A stretch of DNA of 64,000 bases from Chryseobacterium pennae (GCF_003385515.1 NZ_QNVT01000003.1:62001-126000); one strand, 5' to 3'; numbered from the stretch's first letter, positions 1-8,649 are shown. Program-made: numbers and translations. Notes: generated by a model not told the origin, from the sequence alone.

Positions 1-387
1 GAGGAAATTGAAAGAATGAAAAAAGAAGCTCAAGAAAATTCTGCAGCAGATAACAAGAGAAAAGAAGAAGTTGAAGTATTCAACAAAGCTGACGGATTGA
101 TCTTCCAGACTGAAAAGCAATTGAAAGAATTCGGTGAAAAACTTTCTGCTGACAAAAAAGCAGCAATCGAAGCAGCTCACGGAGAATTGAAAACGGCTTT
201 CGAAGCTAAAAATGTAGATGACGTAAAAGCTAAAACTGAAGCGTTAGATGCAGCATGGATGGCAGCTTCTGAAGAATTATATGCAGCAGGTCAACAGCCG
301 GGTGCTGATGCAGGTGCTCAAAACGCTGGCGCAAACAATGCCGGAGGTGAGGATGTACAGGATGCAGACTTCGAAGAAGTAAAATAA
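1..387 (+). CDS. dnaK: Chaperone DnaK (Hsp70), C-terminal part
   Basis: The reading frame is open from base 1, so the gene begins before the window and only the last 128 codons are present. They cover the helical lid of the substrate-binding domain (motifs VEVFNKADGLIFQTEKQLKE and LSADKKAAIEAAHGELK), followed by the Gly/Ala/Asn-rich disordered tail and the acidic end DVQDADFEEVK that is typical of bacterial DnaK. DnaK is the cytoplasmic ATP-driven chaperone that works with DnaJ and GrpE. A strong intrinsic terminator follows 33 bases after the stop, so dnaK ends its transcription unit here. The ATG at position 16 is internal and is not the start. The identification is very secure. Confidence 0.97.
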   Translation, partial: EEIERMKKEAQENSAADNKRKEEVEVFNKADGLIFQTEKQLKEFGEKLSADKKAAIEAAHGELKTAFEAKNVDDVKAKTEALDAAWMAASEELYAAGQQPGADAGAQNAGANNAGGEDVQDADFEEVK

Positions 388-420
388 TTATTGATTAACA
401 ACAGTTAATAAAATATATAA

Positions 421-459
421 AACCGTCTTAGAGAATTTTCTAAGACGGTTTTTGTTTTT
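421..459 (+). terminator. Rho-independent terminator of dnaK
   Basis: A perfect 12-bp stem (arms 421-432 and 439-450, loop 433-438) is followed by a T-rich run. It lies 33 bases downstream of the dnaK stop. Confidence 0.93.
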
Positions 460-597
460 ATTGGAGTCATTAGCCAAGTGTTTATATACGTTTTGTTTTA
501 TGATTTATTTATTATTTTCAAATTATAAATTTCTAAGAGTTGTGATTAATAATAAATAGTATATTTGAGGATTAGACGATGTTTTTAGTAAAAAAAT

Positions 598-1452
598 ATG
601 CATATGAGAATAAAATTCATCTTTTTGTCTTTATTATTATTCAGTTTTGCGAATTCTCAGATTATTTCCGGCAAAATTATTTCTAACGAAAATAACCAGG
701 TGATTTCTTACGCAAGAATTGGAGTTGAAAATGAAAATATTGGAGCACTTACAGATGAAAATGGAAATTATAGCATTGACGTATCCAATATTGATAAATC
801 TAAGAAAATAATTGTTCAATTAGGTGGTTATAACTCTTTTGAACAAAATATCAAAGACTTTATCAATTCAAATAATCATACTATTATTCTTAAAGAAAAA
901 GTTAACGAAATTGCTGAATTAAAATTAACTCCAAAAACTTTTGAAAGTAAAAATATTGGAGTCAAATCAAAAGCAAAGAATATGCTGTATGGATTTAGCT
1001 CGAATGGCTCTAATCAAGCAGCTTATAAGGAATTTGCAATCCCATTTTCAAACAAAAAAAAAGTAAAAATTGAGAAAATACACCTTAATATAGCAAAGTT
1101 TAAAACAGATAAGCCAATCGTTCTCAATTTCAATGTTTATTCTAAAAAAGATAAACAGCCTGGAACGTCTATTCTTTTGGAAAATCTCAGCACAGAAATA
1201 AAGGGAGATAAAATCATAGACGGGACATTTACTTTTGACTTAAATGATTATTCTGTTTGGGTTGATAAAGAAGATTTTTATGTTTCTGTACAGGTTATGA
1301 GTGGATTTAAAGGCGATTTTGGTTTTAGTGCTGCACTATTAAGAACTGTTTTTGAAAGAAATTTTTATAGCAATTGGGAAAAAATATCTGCGGGAAGCCC
1401 AGCAATTAATATTGATGTGAAAATTGAAAAAGAAAAGAAGCCTGCAACATAG
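598..1452 (+). CDS. Exported protein with carboxypeptidase-like regulatory domain
   Basis: The 284-residue protein has a short signal peptide (M3 to about S20, ending FANSQ) and then a CarboxypepD_reg-like beta-sandwich at about residues 20-100. The visible pattern is IISGKI..., YARIGVENENIGALTDENGNYSID, the same domain found at the N terminus of SusC-type receptors and many Bacteroidota surface proteins. The remaining 180 residues are a beta-rich region without a recognised family. No TonB plug or barrel follows, so this is not a receptor. A periplasmic or outer-membrane location is inferred from the signal. Two possible starts lie close together (598 and 604); the second gives the tidier signal peptide. 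It stands alone between two intergenic regions. Confidence 0.75.
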   Translation: MHMRIKFIFLSLLLFSFANSQIISGKIISNENNQVISYARIGVENENIGALTDENGNYSIDVSNIDKSKKIIVQLGGYNSFEQNIKDFINSNNHTIILKEKVNEIAELKLTPKTFESKNIGVKSKAKNMLYGFSSNGSNQAAYKEFAIPFSNKKKVKIEKIHLNIAKFKTDKPIVLNFNVYSKKDKQPGTSILLENLSTEIKGDKIIDGTFTFDLNDYSVWVDKEDFYVSVQVMSGFKGDFGFSAALLRTVFERNFYSNWEKISAGSPAINIDVKIEKEKKPAT

Positions 1453-1719
1453 TTTTATTATCATAGCTTGTGAGAAGATTTATGTAACCCATTGTTAAGG
1501 CATTATATACAACTGATCGATACAGATGTCAAAACGCTAAAAGGTTCAGGTGTACTGAAGACGCACTCTGAAGAAGTAATTAACATTTAGTTATTGTTAT
1601 TAATCTTTTTATATATATAAAAGAGTATTTATTTTGAACTACTATTAATACTGATGAATTAATTATTTGTCTATATTTACTGTGCTTTTTTTTCGATATG
1701 TTTTTATTAGCAAAATAAT
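1453..1719. other. Intergenic region with an orphan reading-frame tail
   Basis: After an in-frame TGA near 1470, a frame of about 38 codons runs to the TAG ending at 1590 with a protein-like composition (ends KGSGVLKTHSEEVINI) but no start codon. It may be the tail of a lost gene. The rest is very AT-rich and probably holds the promoter of the TPR regulator at 1720. No RNA gene was seen. Confidence 0.3.
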
Positions 1720-3291
1720 ATGAAGTATATTTTTTGTTTCTATTTATGTTTTATAAGTCTTTTTGTAGCAGGTGCTGAAACCTCATTCTCATTACCATAC
1801 TCAGGAAAGGTTAAAACAAGTTTTTCTCCATCCTTCACTTTATTTAATGATCCTCAGAAAGAAGCAAATGATATTAATTATTTGTTGAATCAGGCCGATA
1901 GTCTTATGTTCAGAGATTATAAAAGATCTTTAAACTATGCCAGAAAAGCTAGTCTGCTTGCTGAAAAAAACGGCGATTCTGAAAAAAAAGCCCTAGCTTA
2001 TTATTATATCATTAGAAATCACTTTTTTTATCGTGAGTTAAAAGAAGCCTATTCTTATATTGAAAAAGGGATGAAAGAAGAGGCTGTGAAAACCAATCCG
2101 CTCTATAAAACATTATTTACAGAAGCAACAGCCACCTATTATGGTCTTATATCTCTGCCAAATAAGCAATTGGAAGAAGAATTTAAGGTTTTAAAGCTGC
2201 TCTCTAATGGAAAAGATATTAATTCGAAAATTCTGAAAGCTAATACTTATATGACGATTGGAGATGCTTATATCGATATGGAGGATTATCAGTCGGCTCA
2301 TCTCTATGCTGATAAATCTATAGCTTACATTGAAAAGATCCCTGAGAAAGAGTATCTGAATGTTAAACGAATGTACTGGCGTAAAGCTTATATCTATTTT
2401 TATAAAGCATGGATCTATTTACAGCAGGAAAAACCTAAGGAAGCCTATCCTTTTATTAAGAAAGCCTATGATCAGGCATTAATTGAAGATCTTGCTTATA
2501 CATCTCCTTTTCTGGAGGCGTATGGAGATTATTATTTTCAGACAGGTAGCTATCATAAAGCTATTGAATATTATCAGCAGACCATGGATAATAAGTCCCT
2601 GATGGGACATTCTGCAGAATATGTTCAGTCAAAAATAGCCTCAGCATACCGGATGTTGGGTGATCACGATAAAGAAAAAGTCTATTTAAAAAAATCGACA
2701 GATCAATTTAAAAAAAGTGCTTCAGAAGGCAGGATGCGTATTCAGGAAGGACTGGAAAATATACAGAAAGAGCAGGCTGAGAAAATTATTGAAACAGAAA
2801 ATGGTAATAAAATTACTCTTACTCTTATCATTATTATCGCTATTGTAATATTAGTTTGGGCTCTCATTCGAAACCGAAATCTTAGAAAAAGGAAGAGAGC
2901 AATTATTAAAGAAAAAGAAAATCAGCTTCAACATAAAAATACCATCATTACAGAAAGAGAATATGCTATTGAGAAACTTCAGTTACAGGTTAATGAATCA
3001 TTTTCTGAGCTGATACAGATGGCTAAAGAAAACTCTCCGCAGTTCTTTGCCCGTTTTCAGGAAGTATATCCGGAAGTATATGAAAAAATGCTTGCGATGA
3101 ATCCAAGGATTAAAGTTCCGGAGCTTACCTTTTCTGCTTTTTTATATCTTGGATTTTCTACCAAACAAATTGCAACGTACACTTCAGTAACGGTTCATGC
3201 TGTAGAAATACGGAAAACCCGATTCCGGAAAAAATATAATATCCCTTCAGATATAGATTGTAATGCCTGGATGAAGAACCTGGTGAAATAA
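1720..3291 (+). CDS. TPR-repeat membrane sensor with C-terminal HTH
   Basis: The 523-residue protein follows the common Bacteroidota one-protein regulator layout. It has a signal peptide (about 1-19), TPR-like helical repeats at about 45-345 (for example SAHLYADKSIAYIEKI and SYHKAIEYYQQTMDN), one transmembrane helix at about 364-385, a coiled-coil linker to about 430 and a LuxR-like helix-turn-helix at about 465-523 (motif FLYLGFSTKQIATYTSVTVHAVEIRKTRFRKKY). The TPR part should lie in the periplasm and the HTH in the cytoplasm, so the protein probably senses an envelope signal and acts directly on DNA. Targets cannot be read from the context. The gene is monocistronic or leads into the decayed gene at 3324. 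Confidence 0.82.
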   Translation: MKYIFCFYLCFISLFVAGAETSFSLPYSGKVKTSFSPSFTLFNDPQKEANDINYLLNQADSLMFRDYKRSLNYARKASLLAEKNGDSEKKALAYYYIIRNHFFYRELKEAYSYIEKGMKEEAVKTNPLYKTLFTEATATYYGLISLPNKQLEEEFKVLKLLSNGKDINSKILKANTYMTIGDAYIDMEDYQSAHLYADKSIAYIEKIPEKEYLNVKRMYWRKAYIYFYKAWIYLQQEKPKEAYPFIKKAYDQALIEDLAYTSPFLEAYGDYYFQTGSYHKAIEYYQQTMDNKSLMGHSAEYVQSKIASAYRMLGDHDKEKVYLKKSTDQFKKSASEGRMRIQEGLENIQKEQAEKIIETENGNKITLTLIIIIAIVILVWALIRNRNLRKRKRAIIKEKENQLQHKNTIITEREYAIEKLQLQVNESFSELIQMAKENSPQFFARFQEVYPEVYEKMLAMNPRIKVPELTFSAFLYLGFSTKQIATYTSVTVHAVEIRKTRFRKKYNIPSDIDCNAWMKNLVK

Positions 3292-3323
3292 TATAGGACG
3301 GTTTTTAAAATTATAAAGTCATC

Positions 3324-3781
3324 ATGACCATGAACAAAAGTCTTTTAAAAAAGGAAACTGCAGATTTTATTATTGCGAGAGTTAAGAACTTATCAGCAGT
3401 TCACCAACCTCAGTGGGAAACAATGACTGCCAGTGAAATGCTTCTTCACTGCAACTCGTGTAACCGGCAAATTCTGGAAGAAAGCAGAGGGAATAAAAAA
3501 ACTCAGATAAAACAGTACCTGTTGAGAATCTTTGCGTTGTATATCGCTCCCAATTTTTAAAAGAATATTCAGGGCCAACCGGAACATCATACCAAAGGCA
3601 AAGCAAATGACCTTGATTTTGAAACGTATCGAAAAGAATTTATTCATTTAATGAATGAATTTCCTATGAACACCCGGTGTTTAACTCTTTCTCATCCTAC
3701 TTTTGGAAATATTTCAACCCGGAATGGGGAATTGCGGCATACAAACATATGGATCATCATTTGAGACAATTCGGAGTGTAA
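3324..3781 (+). pseudogene. DUF1569-like gene broken by a stop and a frameshift
   Basis: The reading frame starts well (MTMNKSLLKKETADFIIARV, then QWETMTASEMLLHCNSC) but hits TAA at 3558-3560, where one AAA-to-TAA change would explain the break. The same frame then continues with recognisable sequence (GKANDLDFETYRKEFIHLMNEFP, then LSHPTFGNIST) to about 3720. There one missing base in the run cccgg shifts the ending into another frame that reads EWGIAAYKHMDHHLRQFGV and stops at 3779-3781. The pattern of a DinB-like/DUF1569 protein with an ending rich in His near HHLRQFG is preserved across both lesions, so the gene decayed recently unless one lesion is a sequencing error. Two independent lesions make a pure error less likely. 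Confidence 0.8.
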
Positions 3782-3876
3782 ATCTTTAGTTCTACTGATT
3801 TGGCCTTACGTATTTTAAAAATCCTAATCGGTGATCGACTGGGATTCTTTAGAATAATCTCTTTCTGTTTTACGAA

Positions 3877-4380
3877 CTATCTTTCCAGAGTTGGTAATAA
3901 CTCATCCAGGTTCTGCATACACATGGTAAACCCTTCTTTGAATCCCATCTGAATCATCGTTTCTATATCTTCAAGGCTGTCATGCTGAAGAGTGATATTT
4001 ACAGTAGTGATACCATTTTTTTCTGAAAAAATATTGGTCCAGTGAGAACGCGGTTTTTCCGTATTTTCTTTTCCGTTTTCGTCACAGAAAGCATCCAGCC
4101 ATGTTAATGATTTCAGCTTATCTATTTTATCATAGTCTGCTTTACACCAAAGCTTTTCATCTTCCGGGCTCACCATTGCGTAAAGCCACATTCCGCCTTC
4201 TACAAAGTGTAAAGATTTTGTTTCAACGTGGTAAGGTTTGGGTGCCCACCATTGATCTAATAATTCGGCGGTAGTCCATGCCTGCCAAACCAGTTCAAGA
4301 TTGGCATTGAATTCCCGTTCTATAACGATCGTGTTATTTTCCTTGTTTACAGAAAAATTAAATAAAAGGTTCGTTTTCAT
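3877..4380 (-). CDS. SRPBCC/AHSA1-family protein
   Basis: This 167-residue protein has the AHSA1 (activator of Hsp90 ATPase 1-like) START-type fold. The N-terminal strand reads IVIEREFNANLELVWQAWTTAE, followed by LLDQWWAPKPYHVETKSLHF, and the C-terminal helix by GFKEGFTMCMQNLDELL. Such proteins bind small hydrophobic ligands in a helix-grip pocket, and most bacterial members have no known substrate. It lies five bases downstream of an ArsR-type regulator on the same strand, a very common ArsR-AHSA1 two-gene arrangement, so the two are surely co-transcribed. The protein is cytoplasmic (no signal peptide). Confidence 0.88.
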   Translation of the reverse strand: MKTNLLFNFSVNKENNTIVIEREFNANLELVWQAWTTAELLDQWWAPKPYHVETKSLHFVEGGMWLYAMVSPEDEKLWCKADYDKIDKLKSLTWLDAFCDENGKENTEKPRSHWTNIFSEKNGITTVNITLQHDSLEDIETMIQMGFKEGFTMCMQNLDELLPTLER

Positions 4381-4385
4381 ATTTT

Positions 4386-4700
4386 TTACTTTTTGATATT
4401 TGCTAATAATTCATCCAACTGACTGAATTTGGCTTCCCATATTGCACGGAACTGCTCCAGCCAGTGATCGATTTCTTTCATCTTATCAATTTCAAGGGAG
4501 TAATAAATTTCCCTGCCTTTCTGTCCCTGCTTTACGAGCTCACATTCCACTAAAATGCGAAGATGTTTAGATACTGCCTGTCTTGTTGTATCAAAATGTT
4601 CTGCAATGGCATTAGGAGTCATCGCCTGAAGAGCAATGAGGCTGATAATTGCCCGTCTCGTAGGATCTGCAATGGCCTGAAAAATATCTCGTCTTGTCAT
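4386..4700 (-). CDS. ArsR-family winged-helix regulator
   Basis: The 104-residue protein begins MTRRDIFQAIADPTRRAIIS, the classical ArsR/SmtB opening, and carries the recognition helix DTTRQAVSKHLRILVECELV followed by the wing GQKGREIYYSLE. No cysteine pairs of the metal-sensing type are visible in the recognition helix, so it belongs to the metal-independent branch that usually sits next to AHSA1 genes. It probably represses its own promoter in the 190-base region upstream, together with the downstream AHSA1 gene. The effector is unknown. Confidence 0.92.
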   Translation of the reverse strand: MTRRDIFQAIADPTRRAIISLIALQAMTPNAIAEHFDTTRQAVSKHLRILVECELVKQGQKGREIYYSLEIDKMKEIDHWLEQFRAIWEAKFSQLDELLANIKK

Positions 4701-4946
4701 TTTATCTTATGAAAGTATAGTAATGTAAAATTAAGTGAAACCATATGGTTGCGCAAGTTTTTTGTGCATTATTTTTAAATAAAATATTGAATACCAGTGT
4801 TTATCGGTTCTCTGGGTAATTCTCTAATTCTTGGTGAAACTTTAAAGTACTGATGCTTCTATTCAATAATAAGAATTCAATAGTCCTGATTGTATCATAT
4901 TGCTGTATATTTATTGCTTCAATTTATCATCGGAAATATAAAATGT

Positions 4947-5492
4947 ATGAAAAAGATCATCGGTATAATAGGGCTACTGGCAGTGTTGACAGGTTGTAAT
5001 AATTCTGACAGCAAAGGGCATAAAAAAGATGAACTGAAAGAAGAGAAACCTTTATCCAAAGAAAAAGAATCAACTTCAAAAGAATCAAAAAGCAGGATTT
5101 CTAAAGAGGAAGCTGTAAAATTAGCTGTAAAGCAATTTGAAGACTATCTACCTAAAATTCTTAAGACCTATGATGACGGGGTAATTGATCTTCAGGACCC
5201 TCATGTTGGAGATTTTACCGGTGATGGGATTGATGATGTAGCTATTTACTGGAATATTGCACCAGAAGGTGGAAATGCACTGATAGGGCAAGGATTATCA
5301 TTGTACAAAAATGATGGGAATAGCGTTAAAGTAATCGCAGGATATGAACCGGATTATCTGTTTGCTTTTGATACCATCAAAAATGGAAAGATCATTGTAG
5401 AAAAACTGGAATATACAGAAGAGGATGGAAGATGCTGCCCTTCAATAAAAACTAAACATGCCCTTACAATCAAAGGAAGTAAAGTATATTAA
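4947..5492 (+). CDS. Lipoprotein of unknown function
   Basis: The start was set at ATG 4947 because it yields a textbook lipoprotein signal (MKKIIGIIGLLAVLTGC, lipobox LTGC); a longer frame from a TTG at 4890 adds a poorly fitting leader. After a Lys/Glu/Ser-rich linker (about residues 20-55), the globular part has an Asp-rich segment (DPHVGDFTGDGIDDVAIYW) resembling a single FG-GAP/EF-hand-like calcium motif, and a pair of cysteines near the end (GRCCPS). The protein is expected on the periplasmic side of an outer- or inner-membrane leaflet. Its role is unknown. A hairpin just after the stop probably ends its transcript. Confidence 0.75.
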   Translation: MKKIIGIIGLLAVLTGCNNSDSKGHKKDELKEEKPLSKEKESTSKESKSRISKEEAVKLAVKQFEDYLPKILKTYDDGVIDLQDPHVGDFTGDGIDDVAIYWNIAPEGGNALIGQGLSLYKNDGNSVKVIAGYEPDYLFAFDTIKNGKIIVEKLEYTEEDGRCCPSIKTKHALTIKGSKVY

Positions 5493-5502
5493 ACGAAACG
5501 GG

Positions 5503-5541
5503 CATCTTAAAAATCTGAAAACAATTCAAATTTTTAAGATG
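5503..5541. terminator. Bidirectional terminator hairpin between convergent genes
   Basis: A 12-bp inverted repeat (arms 5503-5514 and 5530-5541, 15-base loop) is A-rich on one side and T-rich on the other. It lies between the lipoprotein and the HxlR gene, whose last codons it overlaps. Confidence 0.7.
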
Positions 5542-5896
5542 TTATTTTCTTTTCCAGAATATTTTTACCCCATTCATTGATATTATCCAGCAACGGAATG
5601 AATGAAAGGCCCAATGCTGATAAGCTATAAACTGTTTTCACAGGAGGTTTTGTTCCGAAAACAGTTCTGGTAATCAGACCGTCTCTTTCCAATTGCCTCA
5701 GCTGAAGACTTAATGTTGTTTCCGTAATAAAAGAAAGCTCTTTTTTCAGCTCTCCAACCCTTTTGTCACCGTTTTTTAAGTGACACAAAATAACTCCTTT
5801 CCATCTTCCACCTATAAGATCCATCACAAAGCTTACCGCACAGGGGTAAGATTTTTGGTCAATATTGATATAGGAAGTCACACATTTTTTTTCCAT
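5534..5896 (-). CDS. HxlR-family winged-helix regulator
   Basis: The 120-residue protein shows the HxlR family hallmarks: a cysteine near the N terminus (CVTSY), the conserved CAVSFVMDLIGGRWKGVILCHL, the segment RVGELKKELSFITETTLSLQLRQLERDGLI and the wing TVYSLSALG. Members with N-terminal cysteines sometimes sense oxidants or aldehydes; that is only a possibility here. It is divergent from the DUF3291 gene, sharing an upstream region of under 100 bases, which makes that gene its likely target. Confidence 0.92.
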   Translation of the reverse strand: MEKKCVTSYINIDQKSYPCAVSFVMDLIGGRWKGVILCHLKNGDKRVGELKKELSFITETTLSLQLRQLERDGLITRTVFGTKPPVKTVYSLSALGLSFIPLLDNINEWGKNILEKKITS

Positions 5897-5989
5897 CTTT
5901 TTTATAGTATCTAAATTGATAGTTATTTTATGATAAGGCTGCAGTCTCTATTTTTACACAATAATAGACATAAAACAAGACATAAAAAA

Positions 5990-6451
5990 ATGTATCAGTT
6001 AGCACAAATCAATGTAGCCAGAATGATTGGAGTGAATATCGAAGACCCTGTAATGAAAGAATTTGTTGATCATTTTGATTCGGTGAATCAGCTGGCGGAA
6101 GAAAGCAATGGATTTATCTGGAGATTAAAAGATGAAGAGAATAATGCCACCGGTTTCAATCCGTTTAATGACGATCAGGTCATCATCAATCTTTCGGTGT
6201 GGGAAGATATAAAATCATTGGAACATTTTACTTACAAAACATTTCATGTTGATTTTTTACGAAGAAGAAAAGAGTGGTTTCACAAGTATGGAAAAGCCTA
6301 TTATGTCCTGTGGTGGATTAAAAACAATCAATATCCAAGTGTAGAAGAAGCCTTAGAAAGATTAGAGCATCTTCAGAAGAACGGACCATCGGAATATGCC
6401 TTTAATTTTCAAACGGTATTTCAGAAACCTGAATTGAATATTGGAGGCTAA
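5990..6451 (+). CDS. DUF3291-family protein
   Basis: The start at 5990 gives MYQLAQINVARMIGVNIEDP, the typical opening of DUF3291. An upstream ATG at 5930 would add 20 unrelated basic residues and overlap a probable -7 element near 5948. The 153-residue protein keeps the family pattern EFVDHFDSVNQLAEESNGFIWRL, LSVWEDIKSLEHFTY and FLRRRKEWFHKYGKAYYVLWW, a ferredoxin-like dimeric alpha/beta-barrel fold related to antibiotic-biosynthesis monooxygenases. Its biochemical activity is unknown. The divergent HxlR regulator is the probable control gene. Confidence 0.87.
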   Translation: MYQLAQINVARMIGVNIEDPVMKEFVDHFDSVNQLAEESNGFIWRLKDEENNATGFNPFNDDQVIINLSVWEDIKSLEHFTYKTFHVDFLRRRKEWFHKYGKAYYVLWWIKNNQYPSVEEALERLEHLQKNGPSEYAFNFQTVFQKPELNIGG

Positions 6452-6504
6452 GAGTCTAAATTTTGTATCTTGTCCCTCCATTATCCATACAAAATTTTAA
6501 TACG

Positions 6505-7200
6505 ATGCATCAACTGAGGTTTTTCTTTTTAATAGCAAGCTTTTCATTTTTATTTCAATCATGCCAAAGTCAGGGTTTTGATTTAGAGAAAATAATGCTT
6601 CCTGCTCAACAAACCGAGTTAAAAACAATGGGACTGAAAACCTATGGAGTCGGTGTGGGAACAGAAGCCGTTCAATATTCTATATATAAAGCAGAAATTG
6701 TTAATGATGGAAAGCTTCCCATCAATTTTGGCGGAATCAGGATTGAAGATGCTCCGGACTCAGAATATTATACTCCGGGAATGCTTTCTTTTTATGGAAA
6801 GGATAACGGGACTCAGTTTGAGGGATTTAAATTAACTCTTGAAAATCCGGATAATTTTCAGAAAATACTGGATTATCTGCTGAACAAGAAAGATAAGTAT
6901 AAACTGGTTTTTGATAACGGTAAAGATAATGTGGAAAGAGCCAGGGTTTTTAGTGGTAAACAGAATGATATTACGTATCTGGTGCTGTCTATGGTGAATG
7001 AAAAAGGGAAAAAAGTGGGATATGTAGAAGCTATCAGTGCTAAAGAAACCCCTTTGCTAACATCCAGATTAAGCGGAGTATTCCAGTATTATAATGATTA
7101 TCTTGAGTATCGTAAAAATAAGGCGGCTAATTTCAGTTATCTCGATTTTATTAAAGAAACAGATGACAGATTTTATAAGGCAAACAATAACCTGAAATAA
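6505..7200 (+). CDS. Putative lipoprotein, unknown function
   Basis: The ATG at 6505 gives MHQLRFFFLIASFSFLFQSC, a signal peptide with lipobox FQSC; the longer TTG-started frame from 6463 is disfavoured. The mature part (about 210 residues) has no recognised domain. It is Lys- and Asn-rich and contains the segment DNFQKILDYLLNKKDKYKLVFDNGKDNVERARVF. It lies 14 bases before the next exported protein gene and is probably co-transcribed with it. An envelope location is inferred from the lipobox. Confidence 0.7.
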   Translation: MHQLRFFFLIASFSFLFQSCQSQGFDLEKIMLPAQQTELKTMGLKTYGVGVGTEAVQYSIYKAEIVNDGKLPINFGGIRIEDAPDSEYYTPGMLSFYGKDNGTQFEGFKLTLENPDNFQKILDYLLNKKDKYKLVFDNGKDNVERARVFSGKQNDITYLVLSMVNEKGKKVGYVEAISAKETPLLTSRLSGVFQYYNDYLEYRKNKAANFSYLDFIKETDDRFYKANNNLK

Positions 7201-7214
7201 ATGAAGAATATGCC

Positions 7215-7721
7215 ATGAGAAGTATTCTGATTTTAATAAGTTGTCTTCTATTTTCTGTCTCCATCTATGGGCAGAAAAATAAGTCTGATGATGAAATATC
7301 TACTCAGGATAAGATTCTTTTACAAAAATTCTGGAAAGATTTTACGGATGCGGTTACCAGAAATGATAAAGAAAAAATAAAAACACTTTGTGATTTTCCC
7401 TTCTATTGCAGACCTTGTCTTGATTATGTAGAAGCTAAAAACAGCAACCTTGTCACAGTGGAGGTAACCAAGGATTTATTTCAAAAAAAACATTATAAAG
7501 TCTTTTTTGAAAAAGAGTTAAAAACTGAAGTTAAAAAACATGAGAAGTTTACTATGCAGTTTTTTCATCCTTATTTTAATAAAGAAATGAACATACACGG
7601 CATTAGTTTTTTATATATGCTGATTCCACCTTCAAAAACATGGGAAGGTACTCAGGGAATGATTAGTTTGGAAAAAAAAGAAGGGAAATTTAAAATAACA
7701 GGAATTGACATGATTCCATAA
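7215..7721 (+). CDS. Exported protein with YCxxC motif (paralogue of 10015)
   Basis: The 168-residue protein has a signal peptide (about 1-19, ending SIYGQ). The mature part contains FWKDFTDAVTRNDKEKIKTL, then FYCRPCLD, a KDLFQKKHYKVFFEKEL helix and a C-terminal KFKITGIDMIP. The protein encoded at 10015-10500 shares the same order of features (VYCSLCFE, KDAFYQKHIGTIFNKEL, FKLSGIETIP), so the two are diverged duplicates. The overall shape (helical N-terminal half, beta C-terminal half ending in a GI..IP strand) resembles an NTF2-like cone fold; this is inference. The CxxC pair could form a disulfide or bind metal. Confidence 0.75.
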   Translation: MRSILILISCLLFSVSIYGQKNKSDDEISTQDKILLQKFWKDFTDAVTRNDKEKIKTLCDFPFYCRPCLDYVEAKNSNLVTVEVTKDLFQKKHYKVFFEKELKTEVKKHEKFTMQFFHPYFNKEMNIHGISFLYMLIPPSKTWEGTQGMISLEKKEGKFKITGIDMIP

Positions 7722-7795
7722 TTTAATCAAGTCCAGGATAAAAATGCTTTTAAGCTGAAAATTAAGTCTAGAAATTATCACGCTCCTAAAAAACG

Positions 7796-7872
7796 ATAAG
7801 TTGATATTATGATAGTCATTCATGATAAGACTAAAAGTAACTTCCAGCTTCCCTCATCCAGCTTCCTACCTT
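7796..7872. repeat. Dispersed intergenic repeat, copy 1 (partial)
   Basis: On the minus strand this reads ...GAAGCTGGAAGTTACTTTTA..., matching the start of the copy at 31961-32116. A tandem GGAAGCTGG-like word occurs twice. It lies between convergent genes. Confidence 0.5.
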
Positions 7873-7881
7873 AAAAACAAC

Positions 7882-8376
7882 TCATAAACGATGCTGATGA
7901 GGCCAGGGCTTTCCTTTACCTGTTTCACAAAGTAATTTCAAACTTCTCAGAAACTGTCCCCAGGTATAATTGCATTCAGCGAACATAGGTGAGTAGGTAT
8001 CCCAATTTTTGTGATGGAAAATTAATAAGGTACCACTGTCATATACTAATTGTTCGATCTGGCCTTCCATTTCAGGATGCATTTTGCGTAATGTTTCCTT
8101 ATCTCCGGATAAAAGATGAAAGGAAATATCAGTTCCAATCCATTCATGAGCACCAGTGATGCAATGCCACTGGATTTCTTCAAAAGGGGTAAGCTTTACA
8201 ATTTTCATTTCTTTAAAATAATCCGGGCCAAATGAGAATCGGGCAATGCTGTCAACTTCAGCGCTGGCTTTGGTATGTGGAGTCCACCATGCAGATAATC
8301 CGGACTGGCTGGCAATGGCGTGGTATACTTTTTCTTTTGAGGAACCAATGAGTATAGCGTGATAAATATGGGGCAT
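7882..8376 (-). CDS. SRPBCC-family protein
   Basis: The 164-residue protein shows an AHSA1/START-type pattern: IYHAILIGSSKEKVYHAIAS at the N terminus, GLSAWWTPHTKASAEVDSIARFSFG in the first strands, IQWHC in the middle and a C-terminal helix TWGQFLRSLKLLCETGKGKPWPH. The ending GxGxPxPH is common in this SRPBCC branch. It is a cytoplasmic lipid- or ligand-binding fold with no known ligand. It is a different subfamily from the protein at 3877 and has no adjacent ArsR gene. It stands alone, converging on the YCxxC gene. Confidence 0.83.
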   Translation of the reverse strand: MPHIYHAILIGSSKEKVYHAIASQSGLSAWWTPHTKASAEVDSIARFSFGPDYFKEMKIVKLTPFEEIQWHCITGAHEWIGTDISFHLLSGDKETLRKMHPEMEGQIEQLVYDSGTLLIFHHKNWDTYSPMFAECNYTWGQFLRSLKLLCETGKGKPWPHQHRL

Positions 8377-8519
8377 AATTTGTTCTTAGGAGTTGGTTAT
8401 TAATCTTTTTATTTAAAATTACAAAATAATACTAAAAGTTGAGGTAAATATCTGAGATAATGAACTTTTAGAAACTAATCTGTGGTTCTTATTATAAAAG
8501 TTAAAAAAGATTAATAATG

Positions 8520-8550
8520 GGCTTAAAAAAAGATTAGTAAGCCTTTTTTT
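8520..8550 (+). terminator. Terminator-like hairpin with no obvious upstream gene
   Basis: Arms GGCTTA (8520-8525) and TAAGCC (8538-8543) are followed by seven T residues. The closest plus-strand gene ends 800 bases upstream, so it could end a short unannotated RNA or be fortuitous. Confidence 0.4.
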
Positions 8551-8649
8551 GTAATTTCGTGTTCATAAAAACAATTCTGACAGTATAATACGAATATTCT
8601 TGTTTGTTTTAGAGCAACGTTTTTTATACCATGTAAACCAAATTAAAGT

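Noticed and set aside
637..819. 60-residue minus-strand ORF within the CarboxypepD_reg-like gene
   Set aside because: It is the antisense shadow of a gene with a clear signal peptide and domain; its composition is that of reversed coding sequence.
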